Shown: positions 51,657-61,280, counted from the first letter of the stretch. The stretch: DNA of 64,000 bases from JBDXHU01 sp039989475 (GCA_039989475.1 JBDXHU010000011.1:62001-126000), one strand, 5' to 3'. Numbers and translations are program-made. Notes: generated from the sequence alone by a model not told the origin.

Positions 51657-52379
51657 CTAAAGGCGTTTATTCTTCAGTGCAATCAGCCTGGGAATGTTTG
51701 CCATGGATGCAATCACCATGTAACAGGCCTGCAAGATGCCGCGTCGATTAAAATCAGCCAACAGCGCCGGATCCAGTGCCGCCAGCTTTTCCTCGTGGAT
51801 GGTATGGAAGCCGTGCAAGCGGTGCTTTTCACCGTTATTGAGCTCGACATCGAGGCTGAAGGGTTCCAGCAGATCCTGTTCAACCAGGGCATCGATCAGC
51901 CCTTCTATGACGGCCTGGCCGTGCTCAATTTCCTGCAATACCTCGACAATACCATCGGTATACTCAGAGTTATCGCCAAAGGGCTGGAACAGGGGCTCAC
52001 CGTCGGCAGCGCCCACCCGGGGATCATCCATATCAATGGAAATCACCATTTTCTTGCTGGCGGAGCCGTTGCCCCCCACTTCTTGAAAGCCGATCATAAA
52101 TGGGCCGCGTTGCATCATCAGCGGAATATACGTCGCGTTCCATTGATCCCCATCCAGGTAGAGATTCTCACCGTGCTGGAAGCCAAACATCGCCAGTGGT
52201 AAATACTTGCCCGTCTCATTATCCCTTTGGAAAAAGATCGGGTAGTCCGCCACGATATTCCTGAACTCCGAGGGCAGTGCCAGTGCAGACATAACGTTGT
52301 CACCCAGTTCCGCACCATGCCGCGTGTCGACCCTGAGATCCTTGTGGTCAACATTGTTCAACATTGCATGATTAGTCAT
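51657..52379 (-). CDS. SapC family protein
   Basis: 240 residues matching the SapC pattern: LALPSEFRNIVADYPIFFQRDNETGKYLPLAMFGFQHGENLYLDGDQWNATYIPLMMQRGPFMIGF, then a C-terminal FHTIHEEKLAALDPALLADFNRRGILQACYMVIASMANIPRLI. No signal peptide. The name comes from a Campylobacter S-layer cluster; the biochemical role is unknown. In marine bacteria it commonly sits with tryptophan halogenase, cupin-8 and TonB-receptor genes, as here. It probably shares a transcript with the cupin gene nine bases downstream. Confidence 0.9.
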   Translation of the reverse strand: MTNHAMLNNVDHKDLRVDTRHGAELGDNVMSALALPSEFRNIVADYPIFFQRDNETGKYLPLAMFGFQHGENLYLDGDQWNATYIPLMMQRGPFMIGFQEVGGNGSASKKMVISIDMDDPRVGAADGEPLFQPFGDNSEYTDGIVEVLQEIEHGQAVIEGLIDALVEQDLLEPFSLDVELNNGEKHRLHGFHTIHEEKLAALDPALLADFNRRGILQACYMVIASMANIPRLIALKNKRL

Positions 52380-52397
52380 TACTACTCTCCAAAATTC

Positions 52398-52425
52398 TTG
52401 TCGCCCCTATCTTGTCGCCGCTATC
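52398..52425. repeat. Direct repeat pair TTGTCGCC(C/G)CTATC
   Basis: TTGTCGCCCCTATC (52398-52411) and TTGTCGCCGCTATC (52412-52425) are adjacent and differ at one base; a decayed third copy (TTTTCGCAC) follows. It lies in the 90-base gap between the second halogenase and sapC, and shares TTGTCGCC with the array at 49008. Confidence 0.65.
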
Positions 52426-52469
52426 TTTTCGCACTCATAGAGCCAGGCGCAGATTGCTAAAACAGAAGC

Positions 52470-54005
52470 TCAGGCCCCTTGCCTCAATGCATCCAGTAAC
52501 TCCCGATTAGGGGGCAAACCCTGCAGCAAGCGCTGCGTCTGTGCTGCATTTTCATCGAAGTGCTGCTGTGCCAGTGCGGCATCTTCGCTGCGCCGCGCGC
52601 CAGGACCAGGTTCCGATTTAAAGCCCATACCATACAGCACGTACTGATAACTGGCTGCGGGAAATATTTCCTCGGTCTGGACAAAATCCAGCCGCGAGGG
52701 CGTCTGGTAGCGCCACAGTTGCAGCAACTCCTGCAAGCGCTCGGGGATGCTGGCAGGATCGCAATGGTCCCGCCAGTAATCGGAATCACGCCGCTGCGAC
52801 AACACATAGTGCAACTTTAGAAAGTCGATGACCCGGTCCCAGCGATACAGGAAGCGTTCATTAAAACGCCTGGCGGCAATATCCATCAGGGCGCGATTGG
52901 CCGGCATACTGTCCCGAATCATCGCCGCCGACAACTCCACCAGGGCCAGGGCTGAGGCTTCCAGGGGCTCGATAAACCCGGCCGACATGCCCACCGCCAC
53001 ACAGTTTTTGCGCCAGAATGCGGCCCGGTGGCCGGGATTAATTTTCAGCTGCCGCAGTTCGGCCGATCCAGCGTTCTTCTTGCCCACACTGGGCTCCAGG
53101 TAGGCGCGCAAATCCTGCTCCGCCTGGCTGTCACTGCTGTGCGCGCTGGAATAGACGTAGCCCACACCGCGCCGCGTCGGCAGACCAATATCCCAAACCC
53201 AGCCGGCCCGCTGCGCCGTCGACAAGGTAGCCGATGCGATCGCCTGTTTTTTGTCTGCGTAGGGCACCTGTACAGCCAGGGCACGATCATTAAACAGTAC
53301 CGATTGCCGGCTGACGAAGGGCTCGTCAAAATGCTTGCCCAGCAGTACCGAGGCACCGCCGGAGCAATCAATGAACAAATCTGCCGCCAGTGAACCGTGC
53401 CCGGCAGTCGCCAGGCTTTCGATGTCACCGTCCGCCGAGCTATTCACTGCCTGTACATGATCAACCACGTGGGTGACGCCGAGCTTTTCCGTGCAGTGCT
53501 TGCGCAGGAAGTGACCGAACTTGACCGCATCCAGGTGGTAGGCATAGTTCACTACCGCCGCATAACCCGGTGTCGCTACTTGCTTGGGAGCCAGGCCGCG
53601 CTCACACACCTGGACCTGGGGGCTGACCGCATCGGCAAACGGCATTGCGGACGCCCGGGACTGCCAGAAAGGCGCGCTGTTGACCTCGAAGAAGCCCTGG
53701 GGCAATGAGAATGGGTGGTAGTAGAAATCGCTGGCGTCACCGGTGTTCCAGGCGACAAATTTGGACCCCTGCTTGAAGGATGCGTCACACTCGCGAATAA
53801 AGTCCTGTTCCGCCACCCCCATTTTGCGCAGCGTGTCACGCATTGAGGGCCAGGTCCCCTCGCCAACGCCGATCGTCGGCACATCAGGTGATTCAACCAG
53901 GCATAGTTCGAGGCCAGCACCGTGCTCGGCAGCAATCACCCCGGCGGTCAACCAGCCGGCTGAGCCACCGCCGAGAATAAGAACTTTTTTTACCGCTTTA
54001 TCCAT
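52470..54005 (-). CDS. Tryptophan halogenase-family flavoprotein with altered signature
   Basis: 511 residues. FAD site VLILGGGSAGWLTAG (8-22). Lys78 in ASFKQGSKFVAW matches the catalytic lysine and the glutamate motif is SAGFIEPLEASALAL. The WxWxIP signature reads WVWDIGLP, with Gly instead of the first Pro position, so it belongs to a diverged branch and may not halogenate tryptophan. It is 33% or so different in motif context from the first halogenase by eye, not a recent duplicate. It lies between the TonB receptor and sapC. A terminator-like hairpin separates it from the receptor gene, so it may start a separate transcript. Confidence 0.88.
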   Translation of the reverse strand: MDKAVKKVLILGGGSAGWLTAGVIAAEHGAGLELCLVESPDVPTIGVGEGTWPSMRDTLRKMGVAEQDFIRECDASFKQGSKFVAWNTGDASDFYYHPFSLPQGFFEVNSAPFWQSRASAMPFADAVSPQVQVCERGLAPKQVATPGYAAVVNYAYHLDAVKFGHFLRKHCTEKLGVTHVVDHVQAVNSSADGDIESLATAGHGSLAADLFIDCSGGASVLLGKHFDEPFVSRQSVLFNDRALAVQVPYADKKQAIASATLSTAQRAGWVWDIGLPTRRGVGYVYSSAHSSDSQAEQDLRAYLEPSVGKKNAGSAELRQLKINPGHRAAFWRKNCVAVGMSAGFIEPLEASALALVELSAAMIRDSMPANRALMDIAARRFNERFLYRWDRVIDFLKLHYVLSQRRDSDYWRDHCDPASIPERLQELLQLWRYQTPSRLDFVQTEEIFPAASYQYVLYGMGFKSEPGPGARRSEDAALAQQHFDENAAQTQRLLQGLPPNRELLDALRQGA

Positions 54006-54058
54006 GCACCAAACAAACCTGAGAACCCGGGCAATTATCCCCCCTGCGGCAGAAATAA

Positions 54059-54083
54059 AACAGCCGCTACAAGAGCGGCTGTT
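54059..54083 (-). terminator. Rho-independent terminator downstream of the TonB receptor gene
   Basis: On the minus strand AACAGCCGCT pairs with AGCGGCTGTT over a 5-base loop, followed by TTATTTC. It lies 64 bases after the stop of the TonB-dependent receptor and 54 bases before the second halogenase gene. The strong 10-bp stem and T-rich tail fit a factor-independent terminator. Confidence 0.8.
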
Positions 54084-54089
54084 CCGGGA

Positions 54090-54126
54090 CTTTCATCCCA
54101 CCTTTAATCCCACCTTTTCATCCCAC
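54090..54126. repeat. Three 12-13-base direct repeats (CTTTCATCCCAC type)
   Basis: CTTTCATCCCAC, CTTTAATCCCAC and CTTTTCATCCCAC lie head to tail between the TonB receptor stop and the terminator hairpin. No function is apparent; this is the third small tandem array in the halogenase/SapC locus. Confidence 0.7.
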
Positions 54127-54146
54127 CCAGGACAGGTGGTCAACGC

Positions 54147-57098
54147 TTAGAATAGGTAGCGTACACCCAGCGCGTAACGGGCACCCTGCTCCACCGCCAG
54201 GATCACCATATTGTCAGCTCGACCATACTGCCTGCGACTCTCCTCGGTGATATTGATACCCTCGGCGATGATGGTCAGGTTGTCGTTGATATCGTAACTG
54301 AGGTTCACGTCCCACTGGCCATAGTCTTCGGTGTAGATCGGGTTCCTCTCACCATTACCATCGAGCGTGGCAGTCAGGAAATCATCGCGCCAGTTATAGG
54401 CAATACGCGCCTGGAAGCCATAATTATCGTAGAAGCCGATGAAGTTGGCAGAGTCGCTCAAGCCCAGCAAGGCGAACTGGTTGTCAACATTCTCGCCCTT
54501 GTTGGTGTTCATATTTTCGTAAGAGATATCGCCGTCTACCGTGGTGTAGTTGAGGATCACACCAAAGCCGGTCTCACCGAACATATGCTGCAGGGCGATC
54601 TCATAACCATCGATCTCCGCCGACTCGGAATTGACCGGCGTCACCAGGCTGAATACGGTAGAGGGGTCTCCCGCGGCTGCATCACCTACCACGGGGGCGC
54701 CATACAGGCTTTCCATGTAGGGACGAACCACCGAGGCATCATTGGTGCCCAGCGTAGCGACGGCATCGGCATAGCGAGGACCCTGGGCGGGGTGCGCCAG
54801 ATCAAACACCGTCGAATCAACCGTGGTATTACCGATAAAGTTATCAACATCCTTCCAGTAGTAGCCAACCGAGACATAACTGCCTTCTGCGTAGTACCAC
54901 TCAGCGGAGAAGTCGAAGTTGGTAGACTCGAAGGGCTTCAAATCAGGGTTGCCCTGGGCGCCCGTACCGCCATTAAAGCGAACCGGGTTAGCGATGGTTT
55001 TACCGCCCTGCAGGTCATTGTAGCTGGGACGGGTGATGGTCATGCTACCGGAGGTGCGCAGCACCACATCCTGGTAGACCTCAATATCGAAATCGATATT
55101 GGGCAACCAGTTGTCGTAGGAGCCATCATCCTTGGTGAAATCAGAGCCCTGGGTGCTGGCTATTGCTGAAAACTCGTTATCAGCCGCCCATACCAGCTCA
55201 TCGTAGAAGGGCACCAGCGCCTTGGAATCGACGTCAGTATCCTCGTAGCGCAGGCCCAGGGTCAGGTGCATCGGCATGTCGCGGTCTTCCCAGGCAAAGT
55301 GCGCTTGAACATAAGCGCCATACTGGTCTTCCTCGGTAGTACGATCAGTTGAGAAGAACGGATCGACACACAACCAGGTACCACAGGGGCCCAGGGTATC
55401 GCCATTGGCCTCGGCAATGTCAGACAGGGCCTGCCGCGCACCATTGAAGCTGGTCTTGTAATAATAGGGCTCAAGCGCGTTGCTGTTACCCCCGGACAGA
55501 TTGCCAAACTCGCTGCGCAGGCTGGCCCGGGTGAACAGGCTATCATCGTACTGATCGGCCGTACCGTAACCACCCCAGGTATCGCGCTGGGCGTTAGAAT
55601 AGGCAGAGCGGTTCTTTGAGCTTGTCGCGGTGATACCGAAATTAATGCTGCGTACCATGGAGTCATCAAACCGGTACTCAGCGTGCAACTGGGCCTGTTC
55701 AATTTCGTGCTTCATGTAACTGTTACGGAAGGTGGTACCCGAGGTCGACATCCGCGATGGATCCAGCGGGTTGGAGTAGGTGTAGCTCGCTACCGGCAAA
55801 TCCTTGGTGTAGTCGACCGAGTTACCGATGCGGTCAAACTGCACGCCGGAGATGATGTTATTGGTACCGCGACCATCCTTACCGCCATTTTTCGCATCAG
55901 AGTCATGGTAATCGAATTCAAGTGTGAAGTTTTCAGTAACATCCCACTCGACGTTGAAGCCCAGCGAGTTGTTCTCGTTCTTGGAGCCCCAGTCGCCGAC
56001 ACCGAAAGTCGAGTCGCTGCCAGTGCTGTCGTTATACTGCTCCAGCGCGACGACATCACCGCCATCCTCGCCCTGGGTGAACACCCCGGAGGTCGGGTTG
56101 CCATTGAACCAGGAACCCATGTCGTTCTGCTGATGCTCGATATCCAGCTCGGAATAGGTGTAGTCCAGGGTCGCCACGACCGTTGGGATAGGCGCCCACT
56201 GCAAGGTCAACTGGGCATTGGTGCGCTCACGCTGTACCTGGCCAATGGTGTAGCTCAGGTTACGCGGCACCGAGTAGACATCGCCTGCCTGGGGCGGGTT
56301 TACAAAGGTAGTCGAATCCGAGGGGATGGAACCCCAGTCGCCCTGGTCGCCGGGTATGGTGTACCAGCCGTTGCCGGTGCTGCCCTGGGCGAAGCCACTA
56401 TCACGCTCGGAGTAACTACCGGTGACCGCCACACCGATGGTGCCATCGGCGAAAGTCTGGCTGTAGATACCAGAGACTTCAGGCGTCCAGTCATCACCGC
56501 CGTCATCATTGGTTGTATCGTGGTTGCCCTTGGCTGTCAGGCTAAAGGTACCCTCGGGTGTATCCAGCGGGCGATAGGTAAGAATATTGATCACCGAGCC
56601 AATACCGCCGGTGTTGATATCAGCACGGCCGGTTTTAAAGACTTCTACGCCGCTGACGCTCTCAGCAGCCAGGTTGGCAAAATCATAAGACCTGGCAGCC
56701 GACGCCGTGGTGGATTCGATGTTTGCCGCCGGCATCTGGCGGCCATTCAGTGAGATAACGTTAAAGTCCGGACCGAAGCCGCGTACTGTCACCCGGCTAC
56801 CCTCGCCGTTCTGCCGGTCGATAGAGACACCGGTGATACGCTGCAGTGATTCAGCCAAATTGGTGTCAGGCATCTTGCCGATATCCTCAGCAGACAGGGC
56901 GTCTACAACACCCTGGCTATCGCGCTTGACGTCCATGGCGCGGGTCAAACTGCCTTTGATGCCGGTAACAACTACCTCTTCCATCAGTCGCGGCTCTGAG
57001 CCAACTTCCTGGGCCGATACCAGGGCACTGGTGCCGAGCAACGAACAGGACGCAATAGCACTTGCGGTCAGTTTTTTCTTAAAAGGGATATTGCTCAT
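54147..57098 (-). CDS. TonB-dependent receptor
   Basis: 983 residues from ATG 57098 (MSNIPFKKK), with GGAGAG upstream; the 43-residue longer frame to 57227 would bury the signal peptide. Signal peptide to ~33 (ALVSAQ). The TonB box region is EEVVVTGIKGS, and the plug domain is DALSAEDIGKMPDTNLAESLQRITGVSIDR...EGSRVTVRGFGPDFNVISLNGR. The 22-strand barrel ends with YALGVRYLF. The plug pattern is the oligosaccharide-type branch common in marine and Caulobacter-like bacteria. It imports a ligand through the outer membrane with ExbBD/TonB energy. Halogenase, SapC and glycosidase neighbours suggest beta-glucan fragments. It lacks the N-terminal signalling domain of FecA-type receptors. Confidence 0.93.
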   Translation of the reverse strand: MSNIPFKKKLTASAIASCSLLGTSALVSAQEVGSEPRLMEEVVVTGIKGSLTRAMDVKRDSQGVVDALSAEDIGKMPDTNLAESLQRITGVSIDRQNGEGSRVTVRGFGPDFNVISLNGRQMPAANIESTTASAARSYDFANLAAESVSGVEVFKTGRADINTGGIGSVINILTYRPLDTPEGTFSLTAKGNHDTTNDDGGDDWTPEVSGIYSQTFADGTIGVAVTGSYSERDSGFAQGSTGNGWYTIPGDQGDWGSIPSDSTTFVNPPQAGDVYSVPRNLSYTIGQVQRERTNAQLTLQWAPIPTVVATLDYTYSELDIEHQQNDMGSWFNGNPTSGVFTQGEDGGDVVALEQYNDSTGSDSTFGVGDWGSKNENNSLGFNVEWDVTENFTLEFDYHDSDAKNGGKDGRGTNNIISGVQFDRIGNSVDYTKDLPVASYTYSNPLDPSRMSTSGTTFRNSYMKHEIEQAQLHAEYRFDDSMVRSINFGITATSSKNRSAYSNAQRDTWGGYGTADQYDDSLFTRASLRSEFGNLSGGNSNALEPYYYKTSFNGARQALSDIAEANGDTLGPCGTWLCVDPFFSTDRTTEEDQYGAYVQAHFAWEDRDMPMHLTLGLRYEDTDVDSKALVPFYDELVWAADNEFSAIASTQGSDFTKDDGSYDNWLPNIDFDIEVYQDVVLRTSGSMTITRPSYNDLQGGKTIANPVRFNGGTGAQGNPDLKPFESTNFDFSAEWYYAEGSYVSVGYYWKDVDNFIGNTTVDSTVFDLAHPAQGPRYADAVATLGTNDASVVRPYMESLYGAPVVGDAAAGDPSTVFSLVTPVNSESAEIDGYEIALQHMFGETGFGVILNYTTVDGDISYENMNTNKGENVDNQFALLGLSDSANFIGFYDNYGFQARIAYNWRDDFLTATLDGNGERNPIYTEDYGQWDVNLSYDINDNLTIIAEGINITEESRRQYGRADNMVILAVEQGARYALGVRYLF

Positions 57099-57368
57099 TG
57101 AGATTCTCTCCGCTAACTCACTGATATTTATAATATTTATAGGGTGTGATCTGAACCGGGTCCAACCGCGCCATGTACAAATCATTTCTACGTTATCACT
57201 AGCAACTTTCGCAAGATTCTGGTGCACCCGCCACGCATATCCGATAAAGCGGACTTAGAACGAGGCAAAGCGGACCGCAGCGCCCCACAAGCAAGCAGCG
57301 GCACCATGCTGGTGCGCCGATCAAGCCCCGGTCTGGTGCGTTTGCCAGAGGCCTACTGCTAGAGGCCT

Positions 57369-58766
57369 CTAGAAGCCCTGCCCGGCAGCAAGACCCTTGC
57401 GCTGGAACTGAGTATAAACCCTGGCTGGCAAATGACTCATGCGTTCAGCCACGCTGTCCAGCTTTTGCTCATGAAAATCGGCCAGGGCATGCAGAATCTG
57501 GTTGTCGAAGGGCTTGAGCCAGCGCTCATCAAGGTGGTCCTGCCCATACAGGCAACCCAGCATGGAACCGGCTGTAGCACCAAAGCTGTCGGTATCATTA
57601 CCCTGGCTGACCTGCAGGCAAAAGCCGTGATCGATGCCCTGGGCGAACTTGAGGGTATTGATGAGTGTGCCAATCTCCTGGTACACCGCGCAGTGGGAAT
57701 ATTCAGCGTACTTGCCGTGAATCCCCGCATAGCCCGACAACCAGTCCCCGGCTCCGGCGACTTTCTCCAGAGCATCGCGCAGCACTTCTGAGAAGCGTGT
57801 ATTCGAGGGGATGCGCTTCATTGCCTCTTCCACAATTGCCAGCCGCTCATTCCCTTGCAGGGCACTGTCAGCCGAGTGACACAGGGCAATCAAGGCGGCG
57901 ATGAACATGGCACCGTAGGCCCCGGTCTTGATATGCGTGAACGACGCATCCTTCCAGGCCAGCCAGCTCGCCAGGTCGGGGTTACCCGGGCAGGCATAGC
58001 CATAGGCATCCGCCCGGATCAACGCACCGCACAATTCATCACCGGGGTTAAGCATTAGCACATCATGACTTTCGGCCAGCGACTGTTCCGGCCACAGGTG
58101 ATGCCCATTGATACCGGTCGCCAGCAGGGTGCTGCGCTCGGGACCCCAGGTCCAGAGCGGCGGGATGTTCATCAACCAGGTCTGGTAGATATCCTCCTGC
58201 CTGAAAGCCAGGCCGGCATTTTCCAACAGCAGCATGCCGATGATTGTGTAGTGAATATCATCATCGGCGGCGACAAAACGGATGTTCTCGCGCAGGGTTG
58301 CGTCGACAGACTCGTGCTGACGACCCAGCGCTGCGCTGAAAGCCCCCGAGATATAGTCGCGAATCGGCCATTCACCCACCTGCTCCCCCGCCTGCTGAAG
58401 CTCGGCCAGGGACGGGTTTACTTCTATGGGTTTGCCCAGCATGCAGCCACAAACCGAGCCCAGGAAGGCGGCGTGGACGTTTGCAGCCGCCTGCTCCAGG
58501 TCTGGCTCTGGCCAGGGCTGTGCGGGGTTCAGCTGCGCTGATTCCGCGACAATTTCATCCCACGCCACCGGCTCTCTATAGGGCCAGTCCTGGCGCAGTG
58601 GCGGTTCCCGCAGCTCCAGGGCCAGGCCATACAGGCCGTCATAGCTATCTGCGGTGGCCTCTATGCGCTCCAGAAATGCCGGTTCATCTATAGCGCAACC
58701 CTGTTGCAGGCGTTGCCGCAGGACCAGGCGCAGGAGTTCCTTGAGCTGGGCTTTCCGTATTAACAC
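57369..58766 (-). CDS. ADP-ribosylglycohydrolase-family protein
   Basis: 465 residues. The hydrolase core begins at AAFLGSVCGCMLGKPIEV (~110). The two metal motifs of the DraG family are VAADDDIHYTIIGM and SQGNDTDSFGATAGSMLGCLYG. The enzyme would remove ADP-ribose from a protein or cleave a related N- or O-glycoside. The first ~100 residues are extra compared with DraG. It lies between the TonB receptor and the GH3 gene, and relatives are seen near sugar-use genes in other bacteria, so a glycoside role is possible. It is divergent to the GH3 gene, from which it is separated by 264 bases with no other feature seen. Confidence 0.87.
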   Translation of the reverse strand: MLIRKAQLKELLRLVLRQRLQQGCAIDEPAFLERIEATADSYDGLYGLALELREPPLRQDWPYREPVAWDEIVAESAQLNPAQPWPEPDLEQAAANVHAAFLGSVCGCMLGKPIEVNPSLAELQQAGEQVGEWPIRDYISGAFSAALGRQHESVDATLRENIRFVAADDDIHYTIIGMLLLENAGLAFRQEDIYQTWLMNIPPLWTWGPERSTLLATGINGHHLWPEQSLAESHDVLMLNPGDELCGALIRADAYGYACPGNPDLASWLAWKDASFTHIKTGAYGAMFIAALIALCHSADSALQGNERLAIVEEAMKRIPSNTRFSEVLRDALEKVAGAGDWLSGYAGIHGKYAEYSHCAVYQEIGTLINTLKFAQGIDHGFCLQVSQGNDTDSFGATAGSMLGCLYGQDHLDERWLKPFDNQILHALADFHEQKLDSVAERMSHLPARVYTQFQRKGLAAGQGF

Positions 58767-59030
58767 TTTGATTCACAACCATTTTTCAGCGACCGGGTGT
58801 TTCAGTGTAGCCCATAGTTTCGGCACTGGCTGGCCCTCGGCATATCAATAAAAAGAAGACAATAGTCCGTCTTGTCTCAAACCGGGTCCGCTTAGCCGTA
58901 TCTGGATAGCGCAGAGCATTAATTAGCCGAAAATGCGTCACTGACGCCGGTACTCTCTATCCACGCCTAGAACGGGGAAGGGGCATCGTGCTTGATTAAA
59001 AGACCAACGTAAACTGAGGAGTGATTGGGA

Positions 59031-61244
59031 ATGTCTCTCAACCCTTGCTTATCACAGCGCCCGGAAACTATGGAAAGTGACGAAGATCGCGTGAAACAGT
59101 TGCTTGCACAGATGACACTGGCAGAAAAAATAGGCCAGTTGAGCCAGGTAAATGGCGGCGGCCATGACCTGCATGAGGCCGTGCGCCAGGGCCTGGTGGG
59201 GTCGGTCCTGAACGAAGTGAATGTGGATGAGGTGAACGAACTGCAGCGCATCGCCGTGCAGGAATCACGCCTCGGCATTCCCCTGATGATCGGCCGCGAT
59301 GTTATCCACGGCTTCAAGACAATATTTCCTATCCCGCTGGGCCAGGCCGCCAGCTGGGATCCGGCGATCGTGGAGCGTGGCGCCGCCATCGCCGCCAGCG
59401 AGGCGGCAGCGGCCGGTGTCAACTGGACCTTCGCGCCGATGATTGATATCACCCGGGACCCACGCTGGGGCAGGATCGCTGAGAGCCTGGGCGAAGACCC
59501 CTACCTCTGCGGTGAACTGGGTGCGGCAATGGTGCGCGGTTTCCAGGGGGAAGAGCTGCACCAGCCCCAGTCCATTGCGGCCTGTGCCAAGCACTTTGCC
59601 GGCTACGGCGCGGTTGAAGGCGGTCTCGACTACAACACCGCCAACATTCCGGAGAATGAGCTGCGCAACGTCTACCTGCCGCCCTTCAAGAGAGCGCTGG
59701 ATGCCGGAGTCAGCACCTTCATGGCCTCATTCAGCGATCTCAATGGCGTGCCCGCCAGTGGCAATGAATTCCTGTTGAAAGAGGTGCTGCGCGAGGAGTG
59801 GAATTTCGAGGGCTTCGTGGTCAGCGACTGGGATTCAATCAAGGAGCTCACGGTGCATGGCTTTACCGCCAATGATCGGGACGCTGCCCTACAGGCCGCC
59901 ACCGCCGGTGTCGACATGGAGATGGCCAGCACCCTCTACAGGGATAACCTGGAGGGGCTGATCGAGGGCGGCCACATCGACGAGCAACGCATCGATGTGA
60001 TGGTCAGCAACATCCTCATGATCAAGTTGCAGCTGGGATTGTTTGAAAACGCGCACACCAATCCACATAGCTTCCCGCGAGCGGCCAACGCCCAGCACCT
60101 GCAAGCTGCCAAGGAGGCGGCGCTGCGCAGCTGCGTCCTGTTGCAGAACAACAATGAAACGCTGCCCCTGTCAAAAGAAAGACTGGGGTCAGTGGCAGTC
60201 ATTGGCCCACTGGCCGACGATGGCTATGAACAGCTCGGTACCTGGGTGTTCGACGGCGAATCACATCACAGCCACACCTGCCTGCAGGCGATTCATGCGA
60301 TGGCAGGCGATGAGCTGGAGGTGCGCTGGGCTCGCGGCATGCAAACATCGCGCTGCAGAAACCATGACGGCTTCCACGAGGCGATCCAGATTGCCGAGGA
60401 ATCAGATGTCGTGTTGATGTTCATGGGCGAGGAATCAATCCTCTCCGGTGAAGCCCACTGTCGCGCCGAGATCGATTTGCCCGGCAATCAGGAGCAGCTA
60501 ATCGAGGCGATCTCGGCAACAGGCAAGCCGATTGTGCTGGTTGTCATGGCCGGTCGACCGCTGACCCTGCACAAGCTCCTGGACAAGGTGGATTCTATTT
60601 TATACGCCTGGCATCCCGGCACCATGGGCGGCCCCGCTATTGCAGATCTGCTGTTTGGTATTGAAGCGCCCTCGGGCAAACTGCCCGTCTCCTTCCCGCG
60701 GTTGGTGGGACAGGTGCCCATTTACTACGCCAAGAAGAACACGGGCAGGCCACCGTGCGAACACTCGGTAACGCATATCGACGAGATTGACGGCAAAGCG
60801 ACACAGACTTCGCTGGGCATGTCGGCCTTTCATCTCGACGCTGGATTTACACCCCTGTACCCCTTCGGCTTTGGCCTGTCCTACAGCTGGTTCGACTATT
60901 ACGACATCGCTATCTCAGCGGAGCGCATCGCACTGGGTGAGACCATTGAGATCAGCGCGGAGCTGCGCAATGCCGGCAACTGTGTCGCGGAAGAAGTGGC
61001 ACAGCTCTACATCAGGGACCTGGTCGGCAATGTCACACGCCCGGTCAGGGAACTGAAGGGATTCCAGCGCGTCAGGCTCGAGCCAGGCGAGAGTCAGCGA
61101 GTGACCTTCAAGCTGCATACGGATGAGCTGGCCTTCTACAACCAGAAAATGTCCCTGGTCACCGAACCGGGCATGTTCCACGCCTGGATCGGCGGCCATT
61201 CAGGTGCCGAACTGTGGGCCGAGTTCGAGCTTGTTGCGGAGTGA
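59031..61244 (+). CDS. GH3 beta-glucosidase, cytoplasmic
   Basis: 737 residues from ATG 59031 (GAGGAG upstream; the TTG at 59025 adds two residues). GH3 N-terminal domain has DPRWGRIAESLGEDPYLCGEL and KHFAGYGAVEGG, with catalytic nucleophile Asp266 in VVSDWDSIKEL. The GH3 C-terminal domain (ALRSCVLLQNNNETLPL, VLVVMAGRPLTL, ILYAWHPGTMGG) and a final fibronectin-like domain (ELRNAGNCVAEEVAQLYIRD) follow. It matches BglX in order but has no signal peptide. It releases glucose from beta-linked oligosaccharides. The sugar porter starts 36 bases downstream and a second GH3 gene follows. Confidence 0.93.
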   Translation: MSLNPCLSQRPETMESDEDRVKQLLAQMTLAEKIGQLSQVNGGGHDLHEAVRQGLVGSVLNEVNVDEVNELQRIAVQESRLGIPLMIGRDVIHGFKTIFPIPLGQAASWDPAIVERGAAIAASEAAAAGVNWTFAPMIDITRDPRWGRIAESLGEDPYLCGELGAAMVRGFQGEELHQPQSIAACAKHFAGYGAVEGGLDYNTANIPENELRNVYLPPFKRALDAGVSTFMASFSDLNGVPASGNEFLLKEVLREEWNFEGFVVSDWDSIKELTVHGFTANDRDAALQAATAGVDMEMASTLYRDNLEGLIEGGHIDEQRIDVMVSNILMIKLQLGLFENAHTNPHSFPRAANAQHLQAAKEAALRSCVLLQNNNETLPLSKERLGSVAVIGPLADDGYEQLGTWVFDGESHHSHTCLQAIHAMAGDELEVRWARGMQTSRCRNHDGFHEAIQIAEESDVVLMFMGEESILSGEAHCRAEIDLPGNQEQLIEAISATGKPIVLVVMAGRPLTLHKLLDKVDSILYAWHPGTMGGPAIADLLFGIEAPSGKLPVSFPRLVGQVPIYYAKKNTGRPPCEHSVTHIDEIDGKATQTSLGMSAFHLDAGFTPLYPFGFGLSYSWFDYYDIAISAERIALGETIEISAELRNAGNCVAEEVAQLYIRDLVGNVTRPVRELKGFQRVRLEPGESQRVTFKLHTDELAFYNQKMSLVTEPGMFHAWIGGHSGAELWAEFELVAE

Positions 61245-61280
61245 TAAATGACCCCACAGGCAACTGCCAGGTGAACACCC

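Noticed and set aside
55683..56753. 356-codon plus-strand open frame
   Set aside because: It is antisense to the TonB-dependent receptor; GC-rich codon use opens the opposite strand.
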